NCBI GenBank assembly: GCA_015478645.1
Contig: JADMIL010000008.1
Span: 35,818-99,817, forward strand
Length of the DNA stretch: 64,000 bases
DNA from: Candidatus Binataceae bacterium
GTDB taxonomy: Bacteria > Desulfobacterota > Binatia > Binatales > Binataceae
Direction: 5' to 3'
Below the pieces are notes generated by a model. The model worked only from the letters and a program-made list of their open reading frames with translations, did no database searches and was not told the origin of the DNA. This document shows, piece by piece, positions 18,427-27,030 of the stretch; position 1 is the stretch's first letter, and every line of letters begins with the position of its first letter. A program made the translations under genes and the position numbers.

Positions 18427-19692
18427 ATGGTGAACACGACCGTACTGGTGGTGGACGATGAGGAGCGGATTCGTTCTTCACTGCGCGGCATCCTGAGCGA
18501 CGAGGGCTTTCGCGTGCTCGACACCGGCGACGCGCCGGGCGTGATGGAGCTTATCGCGCGCGAAAATCCCGAGGTCGTGCTGCTCGACGTCTGGATGCCC
18601 GACCTCGACGGGATCGAGCTGCTCCGCCGGATTAAGGCCGAGCAGCCCGCCACTCGCGTGATCATGATTTCGGGCCACGCCAATATCCAGAATGCGGTCG
18701 CCGCGACGCGCCTGGGCGCCGAAGATTTCCTCGAGAAGCCGTTTTCGGTGGGCGGCCTGCTGGCCTCGATCGAGCGCGTGCTTGCCGGCGCAAGCGGCCG
18801 GCCGCGCGGTCTCGACGTGAGCGTCGACCCGGCCGTGCGCGACGCCGCGGGCCCGCGCTTGGCAAAAGCCCTCGCGCATCCGCAGCGCACCGTGCGCGAG
18901 TCGCTGGTGCTGGCGGGGCAGGGGCTGCATTCGGGCCTCAAGACCGGGGTGATCCTGCATCCGGCGCCGGCCGGCACGGGCATCGTGTTTTCCTCGCTGG
19001 CGGCGCAGTCGGAGATCGCGGCGCGGATCGAGAACGTCTCGGAGACCGGCTACAACACCACGCTGAGCGGCGGCGGCCATTCGATTCGCACGGTCGAGCA
19101 TCTCATGTCGGCGCTGCACGGACTCGGCATCACTAATCTGATGGTCAAGACCGATGACGAAGTGCCGGCGCTCGATGGCTCCGCACTCGAGTTCTGCACG
19201 CAATTGCGCGCGGTCGGGATGCGCGATCAGCCGGCCGCGGCCGATCCGATCGCGGTCACCCGGCCGATCCGGATTGGCGCCGGCGACGAGTTCATCCGCA
19301 TCGCGCCGGCCGACCGCCTGATCATCGACTACACGCTCGACTATCCTCATCCGATCGGTGTCCAGCACGTGCATTTCGAGTTGACCTCGCCCGACGCCTA
19401 CGTCGATGAAATCGCGCCGGCGCGGACCTTTGGCTTCGTGCGCGAATTCCGCAAGCTGGCCGAGATGGGCCTGGCGAGCGGTGGCCGCCTCGACAATCTG
19501 ATCCTGGTCGACGACGAAAAAGTCGTGAACACCACGCTGCGCTTCCCCGACGAATTCGCCCGTCACAAGGTGCTCGATCTGATCGGCGACCTGTACCTGC
19601 TCGGCCGGCCGATCGTGGGCCACGTGACCGCCTCGAAATCAGGCCATTCCGACAATCTCGCCCTGCTGCGCGCGATCGCCGCACAAGGGTAA
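18427..19692 (+). CDS. lpxC: Response-regulator receiver domain fused to LpxC (UDP-3-O-acyl-GlcNAc deacetylase)
   Basis: Two-domain protein of 421 residues. Residues 4-120 are a complete CheY-like receiver: acidic pocket DDEE (10-13), phospho-acceptor Asp54 in VLLDVWMPD, Ser82 and Lys104 in EKPF. A linker of about 30 residues follows. Residues ~154-418 are LpxC, the zinc deacetylase for the first committed step of lipid A synthesis: GQGLHSG, TVEHLMSALHGLGI with His225, EVPALDGSA, then His380 and Asp384 in ARHKVLDLIGD, and His407 in KSGHSDN. All zinc ligands and the catalytic residues align with E. coli numbering at a constant offset. AGGAG lies five bases before ATG 18427. The sigma-54 AAA+ part expected in NtrX is absent. 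It directly follows the NtrY kinase. Confidence 0.95.
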   Translation: MVNTTVLVVDDEERIRSSLRGILSDEGFRVLDTGDAPGVMELIARENPEVVLLDVWMPDLDGIELLRRIKAEQPATRVIMISGHANIQNAVAATRLGAEDFLEKPFSVGGLLASIERVLAGASGRPRGLDVSVDPAVRDAAGPRLAKALAHPQRTVRESLVLAGQGLHSGLKTGVILHPAPAGTGIVFSSLAAQSEIAARIENVSETGYNTTLSGGGHSIRTVEHLMSALHGLGITNLMVKTDDEVPALDGSALEFCTQLRAVGMRDQPAAADPIAVTRPIRIGAGDEFIRIAPADRLIIDYTLDYPHPIGVQHVHFELTSPDAYVDEIAPARTFGFVREFRKLAEMGLASGGRLDNLILVDDEKVVNTTLRFPDEFARHKVLDLIGDLYLLGRPIVGHVTASKSGHSDNLALLRAIAAQG

Positions 19693-19777
19693 CGCGGTCC
19701 GCGCGCCGCCGCCGCGGTTATCGATCGCGCCGCGCGCCGCCGCCGCTCGACGGCGGCCGTTCAATCAACTACACAAC

Positions 19778-20527
19778 ATGCGCATGACGACCGCTGCCAA
19801 ACCTCTTTCAGCGCCGCCCGCGGCGGCAGACTTCCAGATCACGCCGGTCCCGGGCCGCATCGCGATTTTGGCCAGCGGCGGCCTCGACAGCTCCGTGATG
19901 CTGGGTATCGTGGCGCGTGCCGGCCGCCAGGTCTTTCCGATCTATATTCGCGCCGGACTCAAATGGGAGCCCGACGAACTGGCGACGCTGCGGCGCTTCG
20001 TGCGCGCACTCAAGCTCAAGAATATCGCGCCGATCGCGGTGCTCAAGCTGCCGATGGGCGATCTGGCGGGCGACCATTGGAGCGTGACCGGGCGCAAGGT
20101 GCCGGGCTACCAGGCCGCCGTCACCTCGAATTATATCGTCGGACGTAATCTCACGCTGCTGACCAAGGCGGCGCTGTTTTGCGCGCGCAACCGGATTGGC
20201 GACCTCGCGATGGCGCCGCTCGAAAGCAATCCGTTTCCCGACGCGCGGCCGGAGTTTTTCCGCGCCTTCGCCCGCGCCGTCGAACTCGGCGTCGGCCTCA
20301 AGCTCAAGGTGCGCACGCCGTTTGCCGGCCTGAGCAAGGGCGAGGTGGTGCGGCGCGGCGCGGCGATGCCGCTCGAGTTGACGGTCTCGTGCGCGCGGCC
20401 CAAAGGCAATCTTCATTGCGGCGCATGCACCAAATGTGCCGAGCGCGTCGCCGGATTTATTGAAGCGGGCGTCGCCGATCCGACGCTCTACGCGCGCAAG
20501 CCGGCGCGTCCGAAAGCGATGCATTGA
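19778..20527 (+). CDS. QueC-like 7-cyano-7-deazaguanine synthase family protein
   Basis: ATP-pyrophosphatase (N-type, PP-loop) of 249 residues. The PP-loop is ASGGLDSSVMLG near residue 32. The C-terminal zinc site has SCARPKGNLHCGACTKCAER, matching the spacing of the QueC zinc cysteines. QueC converts 7-carboxy-7-deazaguanine to preQ0. No queD, queE or queF is nearby, and central residues diverge from standard QueC (for example MAPLESNPFPDARPEFFRAF). It may therefore be a QueC paralogue used in another deazaguanine or adenylation pathway. Family assignment is firm, exact substrate less so. A second in-frame ATG lies at 19784. Confidence 0.82.
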   Translation: MRMTTAAKPLSAPPAAADFQITPVPGRIAILASGGLDSSVMLGIVARAGRQVFPIYIRAGLKWEPDELATLRRFVRALKLKNIAPIAVLKLPMGDLAGDHWSVTGRKVPGYQAAVTSNYIVGRNLTLLTKAALFCARNRIGDLAMAPLESNPFPDARPEFFRAFARAVELGVGLKLKVRTPFAGLSKGEVVRRGAAMPLELTVSCARPKGNLHCGACTKCAERVAGFIEAGVADPTLYARKPARPKAMH

Positions 20528-20595
20528 CGGCGCGCCGGCGGCGCGATCGCTCATCACCGCGCCGCATATTCTCGCGCGGCGTGATCTTGCGAAGG

Positions 20596-21372
20596 TTAAT
20601 CTTGCCCGGCTTGACGGGGAATCGCCGCGCGCTCGAAAGGCGCGGTGCAGGGCGGACCGGCGGCGTAGAAATGCTCGACCGTATGGCTTTCTCGGCCCAT
20701 GAAGATCAGGCTCGACGATCGCGTGCCGTAGCTGCCCAGATGCATGCAGAGCGCGTTGGGCCGGCCACTGCGCGGGTCGAGTTGCGTCGAATGGTCGGCG
20801 AGCAGTCGGCCCAACTCGCCGCGCAGCGCGACCGGGTCACGGGCAAAATCCTCGCGCTCGCCAAGTTCCGCAAAGCGCCCGTAGGCGCGGCTGATGCGCG
20901 GACATTCAAAATCATTGACGTCGGCGTTGGTCAGCAGATGCAACCCCGGGGTCAGCTTCACGATCTCGATCTCGCCGCCGCGATTGTAGGTGACGTAGGC
21001 GCCGTCGCGCCCCGCAAGCAGCAGGTTGAAGGCGTTGTACGCCGCGCCCTGCTGACTCGCGACGAACTCCGCCGCCGGCGCCGCCTCGGCATAGCCGAGC
21101 ACGTCGAGGCAGAGCAGCCCGCGCGAGCGCAGATTCGGATTGGCCGGGCCGTAATCGGCCGTGCGCCGATTGAGTAGTCCGGCCACCATCCCGTGCTGGT
21201 TGAGGCCGAGCCAGGTGCCGCTCGCGCGCAGATCCTTGCCGCCCACGATATGCGGATGATCGCCAAGCGTGGTCGGCGCGAGCGCCGGCCGCTCGAGATA
21301 TTCGTCGCGATTGGCCGCCACCACGATCGGATAGGCGGGGAACACGCGGTAGTAGATAGCGAGCGTGCACAT
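20596..21372 (-). CDS. NRDE-family (TANGO2-like) protein
   Basis: Protein of 258 residues starting MCTLAIYYRVFPAYPIVVAANRDE, the signature of the NRDE/TANGO2 family: Cys2 as candidate N-terminal nucleophile and the NRDE motif at about residues 21-24. Other family marks are GGKDLRASGTWLGLNQHGMVAGLLNRR and a C-terminal region with SSSLIFMGRESH. The family belongs structurally to the Ntn-hydrolase group; its bacterial function is unsettled and a haem-related role has been proposed for the animal homologue. It faces the QueC-like gene tail to tail. Confidence 0.9.
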   Translation of the reverse strand: MCTLAIYYRVFPAYPIVVAANRDEYLERPALAPTTLGDHPHIVGGKDLRASGTWLGLNQHGMVAGLLNRRTADYGPANPNLRSRGLLCLDVLGYAEAAPAAEFVASQQGAAYNAFNLLLAGRDGAYVTYNRGGEIEIVKLTPGLHLLTNADVNDFECPRISRAYGRFAELGEREDFARDPVALRGELGRLLADHSTQLDPRSGRPNALCMHLGSYGTRSSSLIFMGRESHTVEHFYAAGPPCTAPFERAAIPRQAGQD

Positions 21373-21447
21373 GGCGATCCAAAGCTGGCAAATCCGGGGC
21401 GGTCAGCACAAGGGGTTTGCGATCGGGCGATTTGCTAGAATCGCCGC

Positions 21448-22674
21448 ATGGCCGCGATCGATCCCCGCGAACGCTTCGACGCCGTGATGATTGGCGGCGG
21501 GATTATCGGCAGCGCGGTCGCGATGGGCCTGGCGGAGCGCGGCCTGCGCGTCGCGATCGCCGACGTCGACCTGAGCGGCCGCCTGAGCTCGAGCGAAAAG
21601 AACGCCGGCGGCGTTCGCGCGACCTGGTGGCAGCCGGTCAACGTCGCGCTGTGCCGCGCGTCGATCGCCTATTACGAAAGCATCCGCGATGAAGTCGGCT
21701 TTCGCCAAAAAGGCTACCTGTGGCTCTACGACGAGGCGACCTGGCCGCAAGCCTGCGCCCATCTCGAGATGCAGCGTTCGTTCGGCCATCGCATCGCGAC
21801 GCTCACCCCGGCCGAGGTCGCGCGGCGCGTGCCCGAAATCGATCGGCTCGACGCGATCGCCGGGGCTACCTTTTCGCCGGCCGACGGCCTGATCAACCCC
21901 AACCTGCTCAAGGAACACTATCGCGCGCGCGCCCGCGCCGCCGGCGCACAATTTCTTGATCGCACGCTCGTCCACGCGGCGATCGTCGACGCCGGCGAGG
22001 TGCGCCTGCAATGCTGGCAGGCGGCCGCGCCGCTCTCCGACGCCGGCCTGACCCGCCTGATGACCGAGGACGGACCCGGCGCGGCCGAGCCCGGACGCCT
22101 GTTCGAACTGCGCGCGAGCGCGGTCGCGATCACCACCGGCGCCTGGTCGGACAACGCGCAGCGCATTTTCGGCCTGCGCAACTACAGCGAGGCGATCCGC
22201 CGCCAGATCTGCCTCGCCGACAATCGCGCCGCCAGCTTCGCCGCCTATGGCATGATCGTCGACACCTCGGGGGTCTATTTTCATAACGAGGGCGTGCATA
22301 TTCTCGCCGGCTACTCGCCGCCCGATACACCGCCCGGCCATCATTTCACCTACGATGGCGAAGCCTTTTTTATCGACCAGGTATGGCCCCGGATGTACGC
22401 GCGGATGAGCTGCTGCGAGCGGATGCGCCACGTCACCGGATGGGCCGGGCTGTACGAGGTCAGTCCCGATCGCAGCGCGATTATCGGTCGCGCCGCGCCG
22501 CGGATCTTCGAGGCGCATTCGTTCAGCGGGCGCGGCGTGATGCAGTCCTATGGCGCGGGGCAGGCGTTGGCCAATCTGATCGCGCGCGGCGAATGGGGCG
22601 CATTTGACGCCGCCGCGCTCACCCGCGAGCGTTTTGCGGACAATCGGCTGGTCTTTGAGGAATTGCACATTTGA
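21448..22674 (+). CDS. FAD-dependent oxidoreductase (DAO/sarcosine oxidase-like)
   Basis: Flavoprotein of 408 residues in the D-amino-acid oxidase superfamily. The N-terminal dinucleotide-binding fold is DAVMIGGGIIGSAVAMGLAERG. The middle has the substrate region NAGGVRATWW and, near the end, WAGLYEVSPDRSAIIGR and FSGRGVMQSYGAGQALANLI, which form the second FAD-contact motif. Such enzymes oxidise secondary or tertiary amines such as sarcosine, dimethylglycine or proline. No electron-transfer or one-carbon partner is adjacent, so the substrate cannot be named. It is divergent from the NRDE gene with a 75-base gap. Confidence 0.88.
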   Translation: MAAIDPRERFDAVMIGGGIIGSAVAMGLAERGLRVAIADVDLSGRLSSSEKNAGGVRATWWQPVNVALCRASIAYYESIRDEVGFRQKGYLWLYDEATWPQACAHLEMQRSFGHRIATLTPAEVARRVPEIDRLDAIAGATFSPADGLINPNLLKEHYRARARAAGAQFLDRTLVHAAIVDAGEVRLQCWQAAAPLSDAGLTRLMTEDGPGAAEPGRLFELRASAVAITTGAWSDNAQRIFGLRNYSEAIRRQICLADNRAASFAAYGMIVDTSGVYFHNEGVHILAGYSPPDTPPGHHFTYDGEAFFIDQVWPRMYARMSCCERMRHVTGWAGLYEVSPDRSAIIGRAAPRIFEAHSFSGRGVMQSYGAGQALANLIARGEWGAFDAAALTRERFADNRLVFEELHI

Positions 22675-22798
22675 GCCGGGTCGGCGACGAGCCGTGTTAG
22701 CGTGGCCTGCGGCGCGGGTTTCCCCCCGTGATTTGAAATGATATTGAACAGGGATTGCGCGGCACGGACCGGCCAGCCGCAGCCATCGAGGAGGATGA

Positions 22799-23782
22799 AT
22801 GTTTTCATCGATTGAAGACGTTATCGAGCGTTTCGGCAAAAATAATTACATTGCCAGCCGCCGTATCGCGACCGTGGTTTATCTCGCCGCCGCCATGCAG
22901 AAACCGATCCTCGTCGAAGGGCCCGCCGGCGTCGGCAAGACCGATCTCGGCAAGGTTCTGGCGATCACGCTCGGCGAAGATATGATCCGCCTGCAGTGCT
23001 ACGAGGGACTCGACGAGGGCAAGGCGCTCTACGAATGGGAGTACGCCAAGCAACTCCTCTACACGCAGATTCTCAAGGACAAGATTAGCGAGGTGCTCAC
23101 CGGCACCGACAGCCTGGCCCAGGCGGTCGATCGTATCGCCAGCCAGGACGAGGTCTTCTTCTCGGAGCGCTTTGTGGTGCCGCGCCCGCTGATGAAGGCG
23201 ATCACGTCGGAGAAGCAGGTGGTTTTGCTGATCGACGAAATCGACAAGGCCGACGCCGAATTCGAAGCCTTCCTGCTCGAGTTGCTGTCGGATTTTCAGG
23301 TCACCGTGCCGGAAATCGGCACCTTCAAGGCCAAGAAAATTCCGCTCGTCATCCTGACCTCGAATAACGCGCGCGAGATGTCCGACGCACTCAAGCGCCG
23401 CTGCCTCCATCTGTATATCGACTTTCCCAATCGCGAACAGGAACTCGCGATCGTCCGCCTCAAGGTGCCCGAGGCCGCCGAGAAACTCGCCGAGGAGGTC
23501 GTCGCGGTCGTCCAGGCGCTGCGCAAGCTCGACCTGAAGAAGACTCCCGGTATCAGCGAGACCCTCGATTGGGTCAAGGCGCTGACCCTGCTCAACGTCC
23601 AGAATCTCGACGACGCGCTGGTCGACGAAACCCTCGACACCATCGTCAAATACGAGGGCGACGTGCGCAAGGCGCAGGAAGAGCTCAAGGAATATCTGCG
23701 CAAGGTGCGCACGCGCCGCGGCGGCACCGAGACCCCCGCCACCACCGACGCGGGCAAGAGCGACAAGGACATGCTTAACTAG
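22799..23782 (+). CDS. MoxR-family AAA+ ATPase
   Basis: AAA+ ATPase of 327 residues. Walker A is EGPAGVGKTDL, Walker B VVLLIDEIDKAD, sensor 1 ILTSNNARE, and the arginine finger region is ALKRRCLHLYIDFPN. MoxR proteins act as chaperones that assemble or activate partners, usually together with a VWA-domain protein. Exactly such a protein is encoded 56 bases downstream, as in CoxD/CoxE pairs of carbon-monoxide dehydrogenase loci. No cox structural genes are here, so the client is unknown. GAGGAGGATGA provides a strong ribosome-binding site overlapping the spacer. Confidence 0.93.
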   Translation: MFSSIEDVIERFGKNNYIASRRIATVVYLAAAMQKPILVEGPAGVGKTDLGKVLAITLGEDMIRLQCYEGLDEGKALYEWEYAKQLLYTQILKDKISEVLTGTDSLAQAVDRIASQDEVFFSERFVVPRPLMKAITSEKQVVLLIDEIDKADAEFEAFLLELLSDFQVTVPEIGTFKAKKIPLVILTSNNAREMSDALKRRCLHLYIDFPNREQELAIVRLKVPEAAEKLAEEVVAVVQALRKLDLKKTPGISETLDWVKALTLLNVQNLDDALVDETLDTIVKYEGDVRKAQEELKEYLRKVRTRRGGTETPATTDAGKSDKDMLN

Positions 23783-23838
23783 CTGGGGCGCAAGCCGTAT
23801 CGCGCGCCCGCGGGCGGCATCGCAGGGCAGGGTTAACG

Positions 23839-25251
23839 ATGGAAGAAAAGCTGGTCGAATTTGCCAATCTGCTGAGGCAGAACGGCGTGCGCGTCTCGCT
23901 CGCCGAGACGCTCGACGCGGTCAGCGCGTCCGAGGTCACCGGCCTCGGCGAGCGCGACGCCTTTCGCGCCGCGCTGCGCGCCACCATGATCAAGCGGGCC
24001 AGCGAGCTGCCGGTCTTCGAGGAGCTCTTCGACGTCTACTTCTCGGGCCTCGGCGAGATCATCAAGGGCGCCAGCAAGGAAGTGCAGGACGCGCTCTCGA
24101 TGTCCGACCAGGACTTCCAGCAGTTCCTCGACGACGTCGACAAGATGCTCAAGGAGCACGGCCAGGAATTATCCGATCTCGCCAAGCAGCTCCTGCAGAA
24201 CAACAACGGCCAGCTTGAAAAGATGATGCGTGAGGCGGCGCGCGCCGTGCGCATGCAGGGTATCCAGCGCACGATCGAGGAGAATTACTTCGCCCGCGCC
24301 CTGGCCCGCGCGCTCGGCCTCGACAAGATCGAAGCCGAGATCAAGGAGCTGCGCGATCAGTTGCAGAAGCTCGACATGGGCTCCGAGCTGCGCGCCAAGA
24401 TGGAGGAATATCTCGACCGCCGGCTCAAGATGCTCGAGGACATCATCCGCAAGTACGTCCGCCAGGAGCGCGAGAAACGCGATATGAAATCGCGCGAAGA
24501 GCAGCGGATGAACCAGCTCGCCGACAAGAGCTTCTACTACCTCAGCGACGAGGAGCTCGAGAAGATGCGCGAGGCGGTCACGCGCCTGGCCCAGCGCCTC
24601 AAGAATATCATCACCGTGCGCCGCAAGCGGATGAAAAAGGGCCGCTTCGACGTCAAGCGCACGATGCGCGCGAACCTCGCCAACGGCGGCGTGCCGTTCA
24701 AGCTCAAGTTCGAAAAGCGCAAGCGCGAAAAGCCGCAGATTCTCGTGATGTGCGACGTCTCGGACTCGGTCCGCAACGCCTCGCGCTTTATGCTCCAGTT
24801 CGTCTACTCGCTCCAGGATCTCTACTCGCGCGTGCGCAGCTTCGTCTTCGTCGCCGACGTGGGCGAGGTCACCGAGAGCTTCCGCACCAACGATGTCAAG
24901 GAGGCGCTCGACGTCGCGCTCAAGGGCGATGTGATCAACGTCTATGCGCATTCGGATTTCGGCCGATCGTTCCGCAACTTCGTCACTGACCATATCGGCG
25001 CGGTCAACAAGCGCACCACCGTGCTTATCCTGGGCGACGCGCGCAACAATTATAATTTGCCGCATGACTGGTGCTTGCGCGAGATTCGTCAGCGCGCCAA
25101 GCGCATAATCTGGCTAAACCCGGAAAGCCGTAACACGTGGGGATTCGGCGACAGCGAAATGGAGCGGTACGCAGTTCACTGCGACCTGGTGGAGGAATGC
25201 CGCAATCTGGGCCAGCTCTACCGGGTCATCGATCAGCTGGTGCCGCGCTAA
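23839..25251 (+). CDS. CoxE-like VWA-domain protein, MoxR partner
   Basis: Protein of 470 residues. The N-terminal ~300 residues are helical and highly charged, with coiled-coil character (KIEAEIKELRDQLQKLDMG and following). The C-terminal VWA/CoxE domain starts near KPQILVMCDVSDSVRNASRF, where DVSDS is an intact MIDAS DxSxS metal site. It continues through SRVRSFVFVADVGEVTESF and GRSFRNFV to TVLILGDARNNY. It forms a pair with the upstream MoxR ATPase and probably works in the cytoplasm in metal insertion or complex maturation (inference). Confidence 0.9.
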   Translation: MEEKLVEFANLLRQNGVRVSLAETLDAVSASEVTGLGERDAFRAALRATMIKRASELPVFEELFDVYFSGLGEIIKGASKEVQDALSMSDQDFQQFLDDVDKMLKEHGQELSDLAKQLLQNNNGQLEKMMREAARAVRMQGIQRTIEENYFARALARALGLDKIEAEIKELRDQLQKLDMGSELRAKMEEYLDRRLKMLEDIIRKYVRQEREKRDMKSREEQRMNQLADKSFYYLSDEELEKMREAVTRLAQRLKNIITVRRKRMKKGRFDVKRTMRANLANGGVPFKLKFEKRKREKPQILVMCDVSDSVRNASRFMLQFVYSLQDLYSRVRSFVFVADVGEVTESFRTNDVKEALDVALKGDVINVYAHSDFGRSFRNFVTDHIGAVNKRTTVLILGDARNNYNLPHDWCLREIRQRAKRIIWLNPESRNTWGFGDSEMERYAVHCDLVEECRNLGQLYRVIDQLVPR

Positions 25252-25397
25252 GCTGCGTCCGCGATCGGCTGTCGAATTGCGTTACGACGATCGTCAGGTT
25301 GACGATCGCACCGCTTTGGTCCAAAATCAGTAAACGCGCTAGCGGGGGTAGCTATAGGCGCCGCAAAGTCGGATTGGCCGCGCCGAGAAGACCTTTT

Positions 25398-25940
25398 ATG
25401 ACCGGTCCCAAGGAAGATTTCATCCTCATGATGGTGGGTGGCCTGACGCTCGATCCGACCACTAAAATGCCGATCGTGGTGCTCAAGGATCCTGATAACA
25501 AGCTCAATCTGCCCATCTGGATCGGCCAGCTTGAAGCCGCCTCGATGGCCACCGAGCTCGAAGGCATCAAGCCCCAGCGTCCGACCACCCACGACCTCAT
25601 CCGCAACCTGCTCGGCGAGTTGGGCGCGACGGTCGAGGCGGTCGAGATCACCGAGCTGCGCGAGAACACCTACTTCGCCCGTATCGAACTCAAGACCCGC
25701 GACGGCGGGGCGCTCCAGATCGATTCCCGGCCCTCCGACGCGATCTCGGTCGCGCTGCGCACCAAGTCGCCGATCTACGTCGCCAAGGCCGTCCTTGAGG
25801 TCTCGAGCGAGCTCCACGAAGCGGCCGGCGACCCGGGCGGCGCGGCCAACACCGATCAGAACCTGGCCAGCGTCTCGCGCGACAAATGGTCCGAGATTCT
25901 CGAAAAAATGTCGCCCGAGGACTTCAAATACAAGATGTGA
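25398..25940 (+). CDS. Bifunctional nuclease family protein (DUF151)
   Basis: Protein of 180 residues of the DUF151 / bifunctional nuclease family (plant BBD relatives). ATG 25398 is chosen because the conserved core starts right after it: FILMMVGGLTLDP, then VVLKDPDNKLNLPIWIGQLEAASMA, RPTTHDLIRNLLGELGATV and IDSRPSDAISVALRTKSPIYV, the family's strongest motif. Biochemical work on homologues reports RNase/DNase activity; the physiological role in bacteria is unclear. Gap of about 145 bases after the VWA gene. Confidence 0.9.
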   Translation: MTGPKEDFILMMVGGLTLDPTTKMPIVVLKDPDNKLNLPIWIGQLEAASMATELEGIKPQRPTTHDLIRNLLGELGATVEAVEITELRENTYFARIELKTRDGGALQIDSRPSDAISVALRTKSPIYVAKAVLEVSSELHEAAGDPGGAANTDQNLASVSRDKWSEILEKMSPEDFKYKM

Positions 25941-26032
25941 GCGCCCGCGCGCTCCGTGCGAACTTTCCGGCCGTCCGCCGCGGGCGCGCAGGGCAGGGCG
26001 CTTAACCTCCCGGCTTCGCTGAATTTCCCTTC

Positions 26033-26833
26033 ATGGCGACATCACACTACCGGCTCGATCCCAAAGAGCTCAGGCAGCCCGACGAGTTCGTCACTCTCGC
26101 CGATCGCACCTGGGAATATGTCAATAACCATCTCGGCCGCGTGATCGTCGTCGCGGTCGCGCTGATCGCGATCGCCAGCGTGGCCTTTGGCGTCGGCTTC
26201 TACTACCAGCATCGCGAACGCGTCGAGTCCGCCAGCTTCTACGCCGCGCTCACCGCGCTCGATCAGAAAAAGTACAACGACGCCGCGGCCGGCTTCAGCG
26301 CGCTCAGCCAGACCGGCGCGGGCCGCCTCGCACAACTCGCCCAGCTCTATCTCGCCACCGCCTATCTCGACGCTAACCAGCCGGCCAAGGCACGCGACGC
26401 GCTCGCCGCCTATCTCGCCGCGGGCAGCCAGCCATTGTTCAAAGAGATGGCCCTGATGCAACTCGGCGTGGTCAACGAGAACCTCGGCGATTTCAAGGCC
26501 GCGCATCAGGCCTACAGCGACGCCGCCGCGCTCAACGGCCCGGAAAGCCATACCGCGCAGATCGAAGCCGCGCGCACGCTCGCCCGCCTGGGCGATACGG
26601 CCGGCGCGATCGCCGCCTACCGCCAGTTCCTCGCCGCCAATCCATTTTCCGAAGAGCGCACCGACGTGATCGAGGCGCTGGCCCAACTCGGCGCGGCGCC
26701 CGCCGCCACCACTCCCGGCACCAGCGCGCCAGGCCCTGCGAAACTGCCCGCGGGTGTCGCGATTCCGCCCGCCGCGGCAGGCAATCCCGCGACAGCCGCG
26801 GCGTCTGCGTCACAAGCCTCGCCGACCAGGTAG
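26033..26833 (+). CDS. YfgM-like membrane-anchored TPR protein
   Basis: Protein of 266 residues. A cytosolic N-terminus (TWEYVNNHLGR) leads into one transmembrane helix (VIVVAVALIAIASVAFGVGFYY) and a periplasmic TPR array (about residues 62-225, units such as FYAALTALDQKKYNDAAAGF). The tail is Pro/Ala-rich and disordered. This topology matches YfgM/tetratricopeptide_21 proteins, which associate with the Sec translocon and periplasmic chaperones. bamB and der, frequent neighbours of yfgM, are not here. Confidence 0.83.
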   Translation: MATSHYRLDPKELRQPDEFVTLADRTWEYVNNHLGRVIVVAVALIAIASVAFGVGFYYQHRERVESASFYAALTALDQKKYNDAAAGFSALSQTGAGRLAQLAQLYLATAYLDANQPAKARDALAAYLAAGSQPLFKEMALMQLGVVNENLGDFKAAHQAYSDAAALNGPESHTAQIEAARTLARLGDTAGAIAAYRQFLAANPFSEERTDVIEALAQLGAAPAATTPGTSAPGPAKLPAGVAIPPAAAGNPATAAASASQASPTR

Positions 26834-26908
26834 GCGTTAGCCGGGCAGCGTGGCGTACGCGCCCGTCCGGACGCCGCCCGAGGGCCTCACGATCGCCGCA
26901 CGCGCCCT

Positions 26909-27020
26909 AAGGAACCGCTGCACAAGGCTCTGCTGTCACCCTGAGCGCAGCGCATGGGTCCCCGATCCGGGATTCTTCGCTGCGCTCAGAATGACAACCT
27001 AACTTGTGCAGAGCTTCCCT
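26909..27020 (+). repeat. 112-bp palindromic dispersed repeat, copy 1
   Basis: Terminal inverted arms AAGGAACCGCTGCACAAG and CTTGTGCAGAGCTTCCCT flank an inner inverted pair (CACCCTGAGCGCAGCG and CGCTGCGCTCAGAATGACA). An almost identical copy in opposite orientation is at 49461-49572. No coding frame. It probably is a non-autonomous MITE/REP-like element placed in an intergenic gap. Confidence 0.85.
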
Positions 27021-27030
27021 AAGCGCCGCC

